Source: a virus. From it: DNA of 27,055 bases. The position numbers and the translations under genes are program-made. The notes beneath the pieces are model-generated. The model saw only the letters and a program-made list of their open reading frames with translations. It searched no databases and had not been told where the DNA came from. Below, piece after piece: positions 20,857 through 26,711 of this stretch (positions are counted from its first letter, which is position 1; each line of letters starts with the position of its first letter). The stretch lies in IMG/VR virus record IMGVR_UViG_3300045930_000367, positions 1 through 27,055 of that record. One strand, written 5' to 3'.

Positions 20857-22312
20857 CCTGACGCCGGAGAGCCCCTGGCGTACCTCGGGGGATACCACGC
20901 TAGCCGCCTTCGCCGCCGAACTGGCCGGCTCCCCCGTCGCCGCCGAGGCGGACGTGCTCTGCGACCTGGCCGATCCCTACGGCAGGTTGTACCTCGCGCA
21001 TTCGAAGATTGAGAACCAACACGATACGGTCGGTATCCTGATCGACCCTGGAATGCATAATAACTTGGCTTTGAGGCCACGCGGCTACCCCGAAGAGTTG
21101 GGCACGCGCAACGGGTTCGCGGTGTTCCCGCGCTACCAGGACTGCCTGACGGCGTGGCGGCGGCGGCTTTCCGACGTGCGCCTCTGCTACCTCGACGCCG
21201 TGACGATGCTCGAATACAGCACTTGCTACAACCCCGCCAGCGACACCCACCCCGTGACCGGCGTCGTCAACGATCCCGTCCGCTACTGCAACCGCCTGTT
21301 GACGACGATCAACCGCCTGCCCGAGGAAGGAGCACCGCCGATGGCCGAACCGCAAAATATCGTCGTCGTCGCCGGCCACCGCTCCACCGGCGATCCTGGC
21401 AACCCGAGCGAGAAGGAGCGCACCGACGACCTGGCCCGCGCCTACCGCGACGCCCTCAGAGCAGCCGGGCACGAAGTCTGGTGGCTGCAAGAGAACGACG
21501 GCGACGCCGACCCGGACGACACGGTCGGCGGGCTCGACACCGTGGGCCGGCGCACCCTCGCCCTCTGCGAGTCGGTCGGCGCGACGCTGATGCTCGACCT
21601 GCACTTCGAGGGGCACGGCAACACCAGCGTGCGGGGCTGCTTCGCCATCGTGCCGGACGTGACCGGCCTGACGACGGCCGTGCCGGGCGGGGCGCCGCCG
21701 CACGACACCTGGGCGAACAACCCGCTGGACCAGAAGGTCGGCCGCGCCCTGACCGAGGCGATCCGCTCGCAGACCGGCATCCCGCTCCGCACGGGCATCC
21801 GCGAGCCGGGGCTGATGGACGAGGGCGAGACGGGCGTCGGGGCGCAGGGATTCCGGCTGGCGATGTTCGCCTACACCGTGCCGCGCCAGCCCGAGATGGT
21901 GCGCCTCGTGGTCGAGCACGGCGCCCTGACCAACCCCCAGGACCGGGCGATCATCGACGCGCCGGGCTTCTACCAGAAGGTCGGACAGGCGGCGGTGATG
22001 GCGGTCAATACCGTCTTCGGGGCGCCGGAGGTGCCGGACGAACCGGACCCGCCCACGGACGAACTCGCCTACCCGCCGGGCTGGGACGCCCTAGTGGCGG
22101 CGGAGGTCTGGGGCACGGCCTACTCGCCCGATTGGGATTTCAACCCGGCCGGCGTCGTCAGCCGCATCTACATCGACGAGCGGGTCTGTAGCCGGCTGAT
22201 CTACCGGTTGCGGCAACCGGGCGGGCGCGACCTGTTCGTCTTTACCAGCGGGCACACGATCGGCCGGCTGGCCGACACCGAGAGCTACCGCGTCCTCGCC
22301 AAACCGAAGTAG
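20849..22312 (+). CDS. Endolysin: glucosaminidase/lysozyme-like domain plus N-acetylmuramoyl-L-alanine amidase (487 aa)
   Basis: GTG 20849 is preferred (GGAGGG at 20836-20841); GTG 20825 is possible. Residues 25-150 resemble a lysozyme/glucosaminidase fold with a candidate acid E55 in AHSKIENQHD and a NPASDTHPVTG-type loop. Residues 165-400 match Amidase_3: zinc ligands H177 (AGHRS), E190 (SEKER), H252 (LHFEGH) and catalytic E356 (VEHG). The C-terminal 80 residues (from ELAYPPGW) are probably a wall-binding module. It would cut glycan and peptide bonds of peptidoglycan during lysis. An in-frame internal start at 21341 could yield a shorter amidase-only protein. Confidence 0.85.
   Translation: MTSLTPESPWRTSGDTTLAAFAAELAGSPVAAEADVLCDLADPYGRLYLAHSKIENQHDTVGILIDPGMHNNLALRPRGYPEELGTRNGFAVFPRYQDCLTAWRRRLSDVRLCYLDAVTMLEYSTCYNPASDTHPVTGVVNDPVRYCNRLLTTINRLPEEGAPPMAEPQNIVVVAGHRSTGDPGNPSEKERTDDLARAYRDALRAAGHEVWWLQENDGDADPDDTVGGLDTVGRRTLALCESVGATLMLDLHFEGHGNTSVRGCFAIVPDVTGLTTAVPGGAPPHDTWANNPLDQKVGRALTEAIRSQTGIPLRTGIREPGLMDEGETGVGAQGFRLAMFAYTVPRQPEMVRLVVEHGALTNPQDRAIIDAPGFYQKVGQAAVMAVNTVFGAPEVPDEPDPPTDELAYPPGWDALVAAEVWGTAYSPDWDFNPAGVVSRIYIDERVCSRLIYRLRQPGGRDLFVFTSGHTIGRLADTESYRVLAKPK
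21326..21343 (+). promoter_or_regulatory. Internal ribosome-binding site and ATG at the endolysin domain boundary
   Basis: AAGGAG (21327-21332) lies eight bases before an in-frame ATG at 21341, exactly where the lysozyme-like domain ends and the amidase begins (APP-MAEPQN). Translation from here would give a 323-residue amidase with the C-terminal module. Confidence 0.45.
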
Positions 22313-22321
22313 GAGGCTCCC

Positions 22322-22456
22322 ATGCCAACCGCGCGAGAGATCCTGTATGCGTTTTTCATTCTCGTCGTCATCGTCATCGTCGGCTGGTTTTTGCTGGAGG
22401 TGATCGACCGCCTCGACAACGACCCGGCCGCGATCGGCTGGGAGTGGATGGACTGA
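22322..22456 (+). CDS. 44-aa single-span membrane protein
   Basis: GGAGG at 22312-22316 precedes ATG 22322. The product has one span (ILYAFFILVVIVIVGWFLL, residues 6-24) and an acidic C-terminus (VIDRLDNDPAAIGWEWMD). It directly follows the endolysin, where small holin or spanin-like proteins occur. It has no second segment, so a class III holin or a helper is possible. Confidence 0.6.
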   Translation: MPTAREILYAFFILVVIVIVGWFLLEVIDRLDNDPAAIGWEWMD

Positions 22457-22457
22457 C

Positions 22458-22688
22458 ATGCCGACCTTTCGCCTCGACATCGCCCACTCGTTCGTCTGCG
22501 ACTCGCAGGACCAGGCCATCGCCTTCGACGAGGCCGTGACGCTGGCGATTGAGCAAGCGATGGCCGATCACGGCGTGCGGATCAAGGTCGGCGGGCAGTT
22601 CGCGTTGGCGTCTTGCGAGGGCGACGGGTGCCTCGGCATGGTCCTCTGCTCCAGCGAGGGCGACCCGGCACCGGAGATCGAATCATGA
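22458..22688 (+). CDS. Hypothetical protein of 76 aa in the lysis region
   Basis: It starts one base after the previous stop. It has FRLDIAHSFVCDSQDQAIAFDEAVTLAIEQAM and an AsnC-like alternating pattern, then IKVGGQFALASCEGDGCLGMVLC with three Cys. Soluble, no membrane span. It overlaps the holin-like gene by ATGA. No function is recognised. Confidence 0.6.
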   Translation: MPTFRLDIAHSFVCDSQDQAIAFDEAVTLAIEQAMADHGVRIKVGGQFALASCEGDGCLGMVLCSSEGDPAPEIES

Positions 22689-22993
22689 TCGCCCAGACCG
22701 AGCCCGTCCGCCTCGTCGCCATCCTCACCGCCTTCGTCACCGCCGGCATCGGCGTCGCCGTCGCATTCGGGTTGGACGTGACATCAGACCAGCGCAACGC
22801 GATCCTCGCCGCGATCCCGCCGGTAGCGGTGGCGATTGCGGCCGGCGGGGAGTGGGCGCGGGCCAGAGTCACGCCGGTCCCGCGGGCGGACAATGCCGTG
22901 GCCGAGGCCGAACACGCCGGCTATATCCGCGGCATCACGGACACGCGGCGCGAACTCGCCGGGGTGCCGACGCCGATTGCGCGCGAGGGGTAA
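22685..22993 (+). CDS. Holin-like protein with two membrane spans (102 aa)
   Basis: An ATGA overlap couples it to the upstream gene. Residues 8-30 (VRLVAILTAFVTAGIGVAVAF) and 43-60 (AAIPPVAVAIAAGGEWA) are hydrophobic, separated by DVTSDQRNAIL. This 'TEPV.L.Ai..A.v..gia.a.fgld.t..Q..ai.a....' layout is that of many actinophage-type holins. The C-terminus is soluble and charged. It lies at the end of the lysis cassette, which supports a role in membrane permeabilisation. Confidence 0.7.
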   Translation: MIAQTEPVRLVAILTAFVTAGIGVAVAFGLDVTSDQRNAILAAIPPVAVAIAAGGEWARARVTPVPRADNAVAEAEHAGYIRGITDTRRELAGVPTPIAREG

Positions 22994-23036
22994 ACGACAA
23001 CGGCCGGTCCGTTCGCCGAAAATGGGTCATACTCGT

Positions 23037-23108
23037 ACCGGCGTAGTGTAGTGGTCCGACACGCCGTCTTGCGGGACGGAGACTCCGGTTCGAATCCGGC
23101 CGCTTGGC
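23037..23108 (+). tRNA. tRNA-like element, irregular; possible attachment site
   Basis: The cloverleaf is partly visible: D-stem GTGT/ACAC with AGTGGTCCG loop, anticodon stem CCGTC/GACGG, T-arm CCGG-TTCGAAT-CCGG. However, the anticodon loop has six bases (TTGCGG) and the acceptor stem pairs poorly (ACCGGCG with CGCTTGG). An isotype cannot be given. It may be a decayed tRNA, an unusual phage tRNA, or part of an attP that mimics a tRNA next to the integrase. Confidence 0.4.
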
Positions 23109-23111
23109 AAC

Positions 23112-23141
23112 GAACCTCCCGGGCATCCGTCCGGGGGGTTC
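23112..23141 (+). terminator. Strong 11-bp hairpin after the lysis genes
   Basis: GAACCTCCCGG pairs with CCGGGGGGTTC (one G-U) around an eight-base loop. There is no U-tract. It lies between the converging late and integrase transcripts. A second small hairpin (CGGCC/GGCCG) is at 23242-23257. Confidence 0.4.
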
Positions 23142-23168
23142 GCCCATCTCGGCGTCGGTCGTTTCCTC

Positions 23169-23369
23169 GGTCACGCCTGGTCACCGCGCCCGTCCAAACC
23201 GTCCATACTGACCCCCAACCGACCGCACGACCCGCGCCGATCGGCCCGTTTCGGCCGGCCGGGGATGCCCGCCGACAAGCGTGGCTAGGTGCCGTCCATC
23301 ACAGATTCCCCGTATCCATGCGGTTTTCTCGCCCGTTCGGCGACGCGTGGTCACCGCCTCGGTCACCGC
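23169..23369. repeat. GGTCACCGC repeats in two close pairs
   Basis: Copies start at 23169 (GGTCACG), 23179, 23349 and 23361 (GGTCACCGC). Spacing within pairs is 10 and 12 bases, about one helical turn. A further GGTCACG lies at 24531, before the integrase start. They might be arm-type sites for integrase or excisionase. Confidence 0.35.
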
Positions 23370-24519
23370 TCCCCGCAATCAGGCCCATCATGGCCGTCAC
23401 GCCGTCCGCCTGCGCGCCCGGCAGCAGGTGCGTGTAGATGTCCAGGGTGATCGAAATCTGGGCGTGGCCGAGCCGGTCGGAGACGACCTTGACCGGCACG
23501 CCGGCGGCGAGCATCAGGCTGGCGTGCGTGTGCCGGAGCTGGTGCGGCGTCAGGCGCGGCAACCCGTGGTCCGCGTGCAACCGCGCGAGCAGCGCCACCG
23601 CGCCGTCGCGACCCCGCACCCCGCCGGTCCGCCGGCGCGGGAGCACGAGGCCCTCGTCGCGCCACCGCTCGCCCGCCGCGGACCGCCACTCGGCCACCCG
23701 GCGGAACTGCGCCCGCAGTTCCGCCACCGTCTCGGCGTCGAGCGCCACCGCCCGGCCGCGGCCGCGCTTGGTGCCGTCGCGGGCGTAGGCGCCCTGCCCC
23801 TTGGGCCGGGTCACCGTGCGGCGCACGGACAGCTCCGACCGCTCGAAGGAGACGTCCTCCCAGCGCAGGGCCAGGGCCTCGGCGATCCTGAGCCCGCCGC
23901 AGAGCATCAGGCGCAGGAGCACGGCGTCGTCGCCGTCCACGGCGGCCAGCGCGTCTCGCGCCTCCTGGGGGCTCCAGACGGCCACGTCGCCGCGGGTGCG
24001 GTCGGTGCGCGGGGCGCGGACGCCGGCGAGCGGGGAACGGTCGATGAGCCGCCAGGCGACGGCCTGGGCGAGCGCGCCGGAGAGGACGGCGCGGTGGACC
24101 TCCAGCGACGTCGGCGCCACGCCCCGGGCCAGGGCGGCGCGCTGGTAGTCGACCAGGTCCAGCGGCGCCAGGTCGCGCAGGCGCAGGTGGCCCAACGCGG
24201 GCTTGAGGTGGCGGTCGACCACCGTCGCGTAGTTGCCGAGCGTCTTGGGCGCGAGGCGGTCGGCGGTCTCGACCAGCCAGCGGTCGAGGAAGGCGCCGAC
24301 CGTGAGCGCGGACGCCGCGGCGGTGCGGGCGGCGCCGCGCTCCCGCAACCCCCGGCGGAACGCCTCGGCCGCCTCCTCGGTGGCGAAGGTCTCGCTCTTC
24401 CAGCGGCGCTCTCCGGCCTCGTCGCGGTAGCTGTAGCGGACGCGGTAGGCGGTGCCGCGGGCGCCGGTGCGGCGCTGGACGCCGCGGACGGTCTTCTCGC
24501 GGGCGGGCTTGGCGGGCAC
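23299..24519 (-). CDS. int: Tyrosine-type phage integrase (406 aa)
   Basis: The GTG at 24519 has GGGAGG five bases upstream. An N-terminal arm-binding-like region (TAYRVRYSYRDEAGERRWKS), a core-binding domain with LTVGAFLDRWLVETADRLAP at 72-91, and a catalytic domain from about 180 are visible. Catalytic residues can be placed: R211 in GGLRIAEAL, K251, H326 and R329 in HQLRH, H352 in LGHAQ, and Y362 in IYTH. All are present, so the enzyme should be active. It would recombine attP and attB. It points toward the lysis genes, downstream of the repressor on the same strand, and is separated from it by a + strand gene. Confidence 0.93.
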   Translation of the reverse strand: MPAKPAREKTVRGVQRRTGARGTAYRVRYSYRDEAGERRWKSETFATEEAAEAFRRGLRERGAARTAAASALTVGAFLDRWLVETADRLAPKTLGNYATVVDRHLKPALGHLRLRDLAPLDLVDYQRAALARGVAPTSLEVHRAVLSGALAQAVAWRLIDRSPLAGVRAPRTDRTRGDVAVWSPQEARDALAAVDGDDAVLLRLMLCGGLRIAEALALRWEDVSFERSELSVRRTVTRPKGQGAYARDGTKRGRGRAVALDAETVAELRAQFRRVAEWRSAAGERWRDEGLVLPRRRTGGVRGRDGAVALLARLHADHGLPRLTPHQLRHTHASLMLAAGVPVKVVSDRLGHAQISITLDIYTHLLPGAQADGVTAMMGLIAGSGDRGGDHASPNGRENRMDTGNL

Positions 24520-24534
24520 TGCTGCCTCCCGGTC

Positions 24535-24579
24535 ACGTTCGCCGAAACCGTTGAGATTCGCGAACGTCGGCGCTATCCT
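24535..24579 (+). promoter_or_regulatory. Promoter TTGAGA-17-TATCCT and overlapping inverted repeat
   Basis: TTGAGA (24551-24556) and TATCCT (24574-24579) are 17 bases apart and point to the gene at 24630. ACGTTCGC (24535-24542) and GCGAACGT (24560-24567) form an 8-bp inverted repeat across it, a candidate operator that could also act on integrase expression. Confidence 0.5.
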
Positions 24580-24629
24580 CCGAATGTAGTACGGATGTTC
24601 TTGTTCCGATAGCGGCGAGGGGTGGTGAC

Positions 24630-24932
24630 ATGGCGTCTCGGGACGGGTCGGAGCCGGTCTCCGGGCGGGGCACGGCGGCGATCGCGCTGACGATGGCGGA
24701 CGGGAGTCGGGTGGTCTGCCTCAATCGGATCGGGCTGGACGTGGGGTCGGCGGCGGCGGGCGTGACGGTCGGGCCGCTCGATGGTGGCGGTGAGCTGGTG
24801 CCGGCGGAGGGGCGCGAGGCGAAGCTGCTGCTCTACCGGGCGATGGTGGCGATGCGCCGGCAGCACTACCGCAACTCCCCGCCCAACCCGGCGCCGAAGC
24901 CGGCGTCGGCGAAGCGGCGGCGGAACCGCTAG
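24630..24932 (+). CDS. Hypothetical protein (100 aa) between integrase and repressor
   Basis: The ATG follows GAGGGG at 24617-24622. The sequence begins with SGRGTAAIALTMADGSRVVCLNRIGLDVG, then AKLLLYRAMVAMRRQHYRN and a basic C-terminus (PAPKPASAKRRRNR). The basic tail may bind nucleic acid. It is divergent from the integrase and converges on the repressor, whose TAG shares CTAG with its own stop. No family is recognised. Its own promoter suggests expression in the lysogen or early in infection. Confidence 0.6.
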   Translation: MASRDGSEPVSGRGTAAIALTMADGSRVVCLNRIGLDVGSAAAGVTVGPLDGGGELVPAEGREAKLLLYRAMVAMRRQHYRNSPPNPAPKPASAKRRRNR

Positions 24933-25315
24933 CCCTCCCCTCCCGTCTGCCGCGCCGCCTTCCGTTCCAACCGCAGTTCCTCGAGGAAGAAATCCGCCTG
25001 GTTCTCGATCGCCTTGACCCAGAGCGGCCGGCTCCTCAACCGCCGCACCTTGCCGGCGATCCGCTCCACCGGGTCGTCCGGGTCGATGGGCTCGGTGGCG
25101 GGCAGGTGGCCGGCGAGTTGCATCAGCATCGTCACGTCGGCGTTGAGGACATCGGCGATGCGGTCGATGGATTCGGGGTCGGGGCGACGTCTTCCACGAA
25201 GCCAGTTGCTCACCATTCCGGGAGAGAAGCCAGACTCCCTGGCGAAGTCCGCTGCTCGCCACTCCCGCCGATCCAACTCGTCTTGTAGCCACATTGAAAA
25301 CTTCCCGACTTCCAC
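24929..25315 (-). CDS. XRE-family repressor (CI-like, 128 aa)
   Basis: A helix-turn-helix is visible near residues 8-55: MWLQDELDRREWRAADFARE, SGFSPGMVSNWLRGRRRP and SIDRIADVLNADVTMLMQLAG. The C-terminal half (DPVERIAGKVRRL ... WVKAIENQADFFLEELRLER) is helical without a peptidase motif, so it is not a LexA-type self-cleaving repressor. GTG 25315 is preferred; ATG 25294 is an alternative, and longer starts overlap the divergent gene. A TACAGT seven bases upstream of the GTG could be a -10, near-leaderless. It faces the Cro-like gene, forming a genetic switch. Downstream in the same direction lies the integrase. Confidence 0.78.
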   Translation of the reverse strand: MEVGKFSMWLQDELDRREWRAADFARESGFSPGMVSNWLRGRRRPDPESIDRIADVLNADVTMLMQLAGHLPATEPIDPDDPVERIAGKVRRLRSRPLWVKAIENQADFFLEELRLERKAARQTGGEG

Positions 25316-25329
25316 GGGCGCCACTGTAG

Positions 25330-25364
25330 TTGACGAATGCTTCAGATGGGTATAGAATCGCTTC
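25330..25364 (+). promoter_or_regulatory. Cro-like gene promoter (TTGACG-17-TAGAAT), leaderless, with two GAA...TTC operators
   Basis: TTGACG (25330-25335), 17 bases, TAGAAT (25353-25358), CGCTTC, then ATG 25365: a complete promoter with the start at the ATG. GAATGCTTC (25335-25343) and GAATCGCTTC (25355-25364) are similar, imperfect palindromes 20 bases apart, one next to the -35 and one at the start, as expected for repressor operators. Confidence 0.65.
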
Positions 25365-25640
25365 ATGGAGAAACACCTACGGTTCTCGGGCGAGAAGCTC
25401 GAAGCAATCCTCTCCGCGCAGGGGCGCCGCCGCGACTGGCTGGCTGCGCAGGCTGGCGTGGACAAGTCGCTCATCACGCATCTGATCGCTGGCCGAAGGA
25501 CGGTCGCTCACGAGGTGGCCGAACGAATCAGCCGGGCGCTTCAGGTCCCCTTTTTTGTGGCCTTCGAGTTCCCCAATGAAGCGAAATCGGATTCATCGGA
25601 AGCCAATCAAGAGCCCGACCTCATCGAGGCCGCCTCATGA
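25365..25640 (+). CDS. XRE-family Cro-like regulator (91 aa)
   Basis: Residues 8-60 (FSGEKLEAILSAQGRRRDWL, AAQAGVDKSLITHLIAGRRT, VAHEVAERISRALQVPFFVAFEF) form a helix-turn-helix of the XRE/lambda-repressor type. The C-terminus (NEAKSDSSEANQEPDLIEAAS) is acidic and disordered. There is no Shine-Dalgarno; the promoter places the transcript start at the ATG. It is divergent from the repressor and opens the early operon (overlapping the next gene by ATGA). It likely opposes the repressor. Which of the two acts as lytic repressor cannot be proven by sequence. Confidence 0.75.
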   Translation: MEKHLRFSGEKLEAILSAQGRRRDWLAAQAGVDKSLITHLIAGRRTVAHEVAERISRALQVPFFVAFEFPNEAKSDSSEANQEPDLIEAAS

Positions 25641-25957
25641 CCGCCGCATCCCCCCTCCCGACGACCTGCCCCGGCTGCGGCGCCCACCTGGTGCCGGCCC
25701 TCGCGCCGATCGCGGTCGGCGTCGAGGGCGCCGCCGCCCTCCTGGCCCTGCCGGCGACCTCGATCAAGGGGCTGGTCGCGATCGACGCGATCCCCTCCTA
25801 CAAGGTCGGCAAGCGGCGCCTCTTCGACGTGGCGGCGCTGGTCGCGTGGTCGGCGGCGCGCACCGCCGAGACGGCGCACTTGTTCGAGCGCGGCCGGCAG
25901 GCGGCGGCGCTCATCGACGTCGAGGTCCGGGCACGGGCCGGACGGCGGGTGGCGTGA
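25637..25957 (+). CDS. Excisionase-like HTH protein with zinc ribbon half (106 aa)
   Basis: It overlaps the previous stop by ATGA. The N-terminus has CPGCGAHL, half of a zinc ribbon. Residues 27-75 (VGVEGAAALLALPATSIKGL, AIPSYKVGKRRLFDVAALVAW) match the winged HTH_17/excisionase pattern 'v..aA..LgvS...v..l...g.ip..kvGrrrl.....L..w'. This domain is used by phage excisionases and by regulators. In this operon next to the switch it is a good candidate for a directionality factor or an early activator. It shares TGATG with the next gene. Confidence 0.72.
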   Translation: MTAASPLPTTCPGCGAHLVPALAPIAVGVEGAAALLALPATSIKGLVAIDAIPSYKVGKRRLFDVAALVAWSAARTAETAHLFERGRQAAALIDVEVRARAGRRVA

Positions 25958-26250
25958 TGGAGCCGACCGTCCCGACCAAGCGGTGCTCCCGGTGCGGAGA
26001 CGTCAAGCCGCTCGCCGCCTTCTACCGCAACCGATCCCGTCGCGACGGACGGACGGTGCACTGCGGCGACTGCATGAAGACCTACAACCGCGCCTGGCAC
26101 GCGGCGAACCGGCGCTCGCCGGCCTACCGCCAGGCGGCCATCGAGCGGGCACGGGCCCGGCGGGCAGACTTGCGTAGCGATCCCGATTTCCGCGCGGCAG
26201 AGGCCGCCCGGGTTCGCGCCTACCGCGACCGAAAGCGAGCGACCGGATGA
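25957..26250 (+). CDS. Zinc-binding basic protein (97 aa)
   Basis: ATG 25957 overlaps the previous stop (TGATG). The N-terminus has CSRCGDVKPLAAFYRNRSRR followed by CGDCMK, a C-x2-C ... C-x2-C treble-clef-like site common in phage endonuclease VII/HNH-like and 'FYRN' proteins. The rest is a long basic helix (YRQAAIERARARRADLRSDP ... RAYRDRKRA). No HNH catalytic His-Asn is visible, so it may be a DNA- or RNA-binding protein rather than a nuclease. Overlaps the next gene by ATGA. Confidence 0.65.
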   Translation: MEPTVPTKRCSRCGDVKPLAAFYRNRSRRDGRTVHCGDCMKTYNRAWHAANRRSPAYRQAAIERARARRADLRSDPDFRAAEAARVRAYRDRKRATG

Positions 26251-26339
26251 GCGGAACGACGGTCGTCTACCTGGTGCTCGACCTCTGGTGCGCGGTGATG
26301 CTCGGGGCCGTCCTGAGCCGCTACCTGCCCCGTGATTGA
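26247..26339 (+). CDS. 30-aa single-span membrane peptide
   Basis: ATG 26247 overlaps the previous stop (ATGA). The product (VVYLVLDLWCAVMLGAVL core) has one span and a short basic end (SRYLPRD). Tight coupling to its neighbours supports translation. The function is unknown. Confidence 0.5.
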   Translation: MSGTTVVYLVLDLWCAVMLGAVLSRYLPRD

Positions 26340-26409
26340 TCTGTTGTTCGCGGCCCTCTTGATCGGGCTGCTGACCGTCGCCTTGTGGGTCATCCGGGAG
26401 GAGTCATGA
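26332..26409 (+). CDS. 25-aa single-span membrane peptide
   Basis: GTG 26332 overlaps the upstream gene's end by eight bases. The product (MIDLLFAALLIGLLTVALWV, then IREES) is one hydrophobic helix. The Shine-Dalgarno of the next gene (GGGAGGAG) lies in its last codons, and its TGA overlaps that ATG. It may be a coupling peptide as well as a membrane peptide. Confidence 0.4.
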   Translation: MIDLLFAALLIGLLTVALWVIREES

Positions 26410-26711
26410 GCGCGCTGACGGTGCAGGACTACGACGCGCTGGACGCCGACCCGACCGACGCCTGGGACTACCCCGAGTGGTGCGCGCGAGCGGTCGATCC
26501 GACGACGCACAAGGAGCTCACGTTGCGTCCGACGACGGAGGAGCGGGCCTGCGAGCAGGCGCTTGACGCCGCGCGGCGCGGCTACATCCTCGTGCGGGTC
26601 CTGCGTCGCGAGACGCCAGAGTCGCCGTGGGTGGAGGTGTCCGGCGTCCAGCCGAGCCGCCTGCATCCGGTCAACGCGCGACCCTACTCCGTCATTCGCG
26701 GGCGGCACTAG
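26406..26711 (+). CDS. Hypothetical early protein (101 aa)
   Basis: ATG 26406 follows GGGAGGAG and overlaps the previous stop. The protein has an acidic start (VQDYDALDADPTDAWDYPEW), a CARAVDP segment, then ERACEQALDAARRGYILVRVLRRET and a closing VSGVQPSRLHPVNARPYSV. The mixed alpha/beta pattern looks like a small phage early protein. No family is recognised. It is the last clear gene of the early operon. Confidence 0.6.
   Translation: MSALTVQDYDALDADPTDAWDYPEWCARAVDPTTHKELTLRPTTEERACEQALDAARRGYILVRVLRRETPESPWVEVSGVQPSRLHPVNARPYSVIRGRH

Larger units (their letters stand above)
22994..23298. other. 305-base non-coding region between holin-like gene and integrase
   Basis: No gene is supported. 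It carries the tRNA-like element, the 11-bp hairpin and two GGTCAC repeats (23169, 23179). Two more GGTCACCGC copies lie within the integrase end (23349, 23361). This is the usual place for attP in such phages. Confidence 0.45.

Noticed and set aside
23112-23141. Classical intrinsic terminator
   Set aside because: The hairpin is strong but lacks a U-tract; kept as a hairpin with modest confidence. No hairpin with U-tract was seen in the window.
24573-25376. 267-codon - strand frame across the repressor region
   Set aside because: Out of frame with the HTH protein, Arg/Ala/Gly-rich, no motif.
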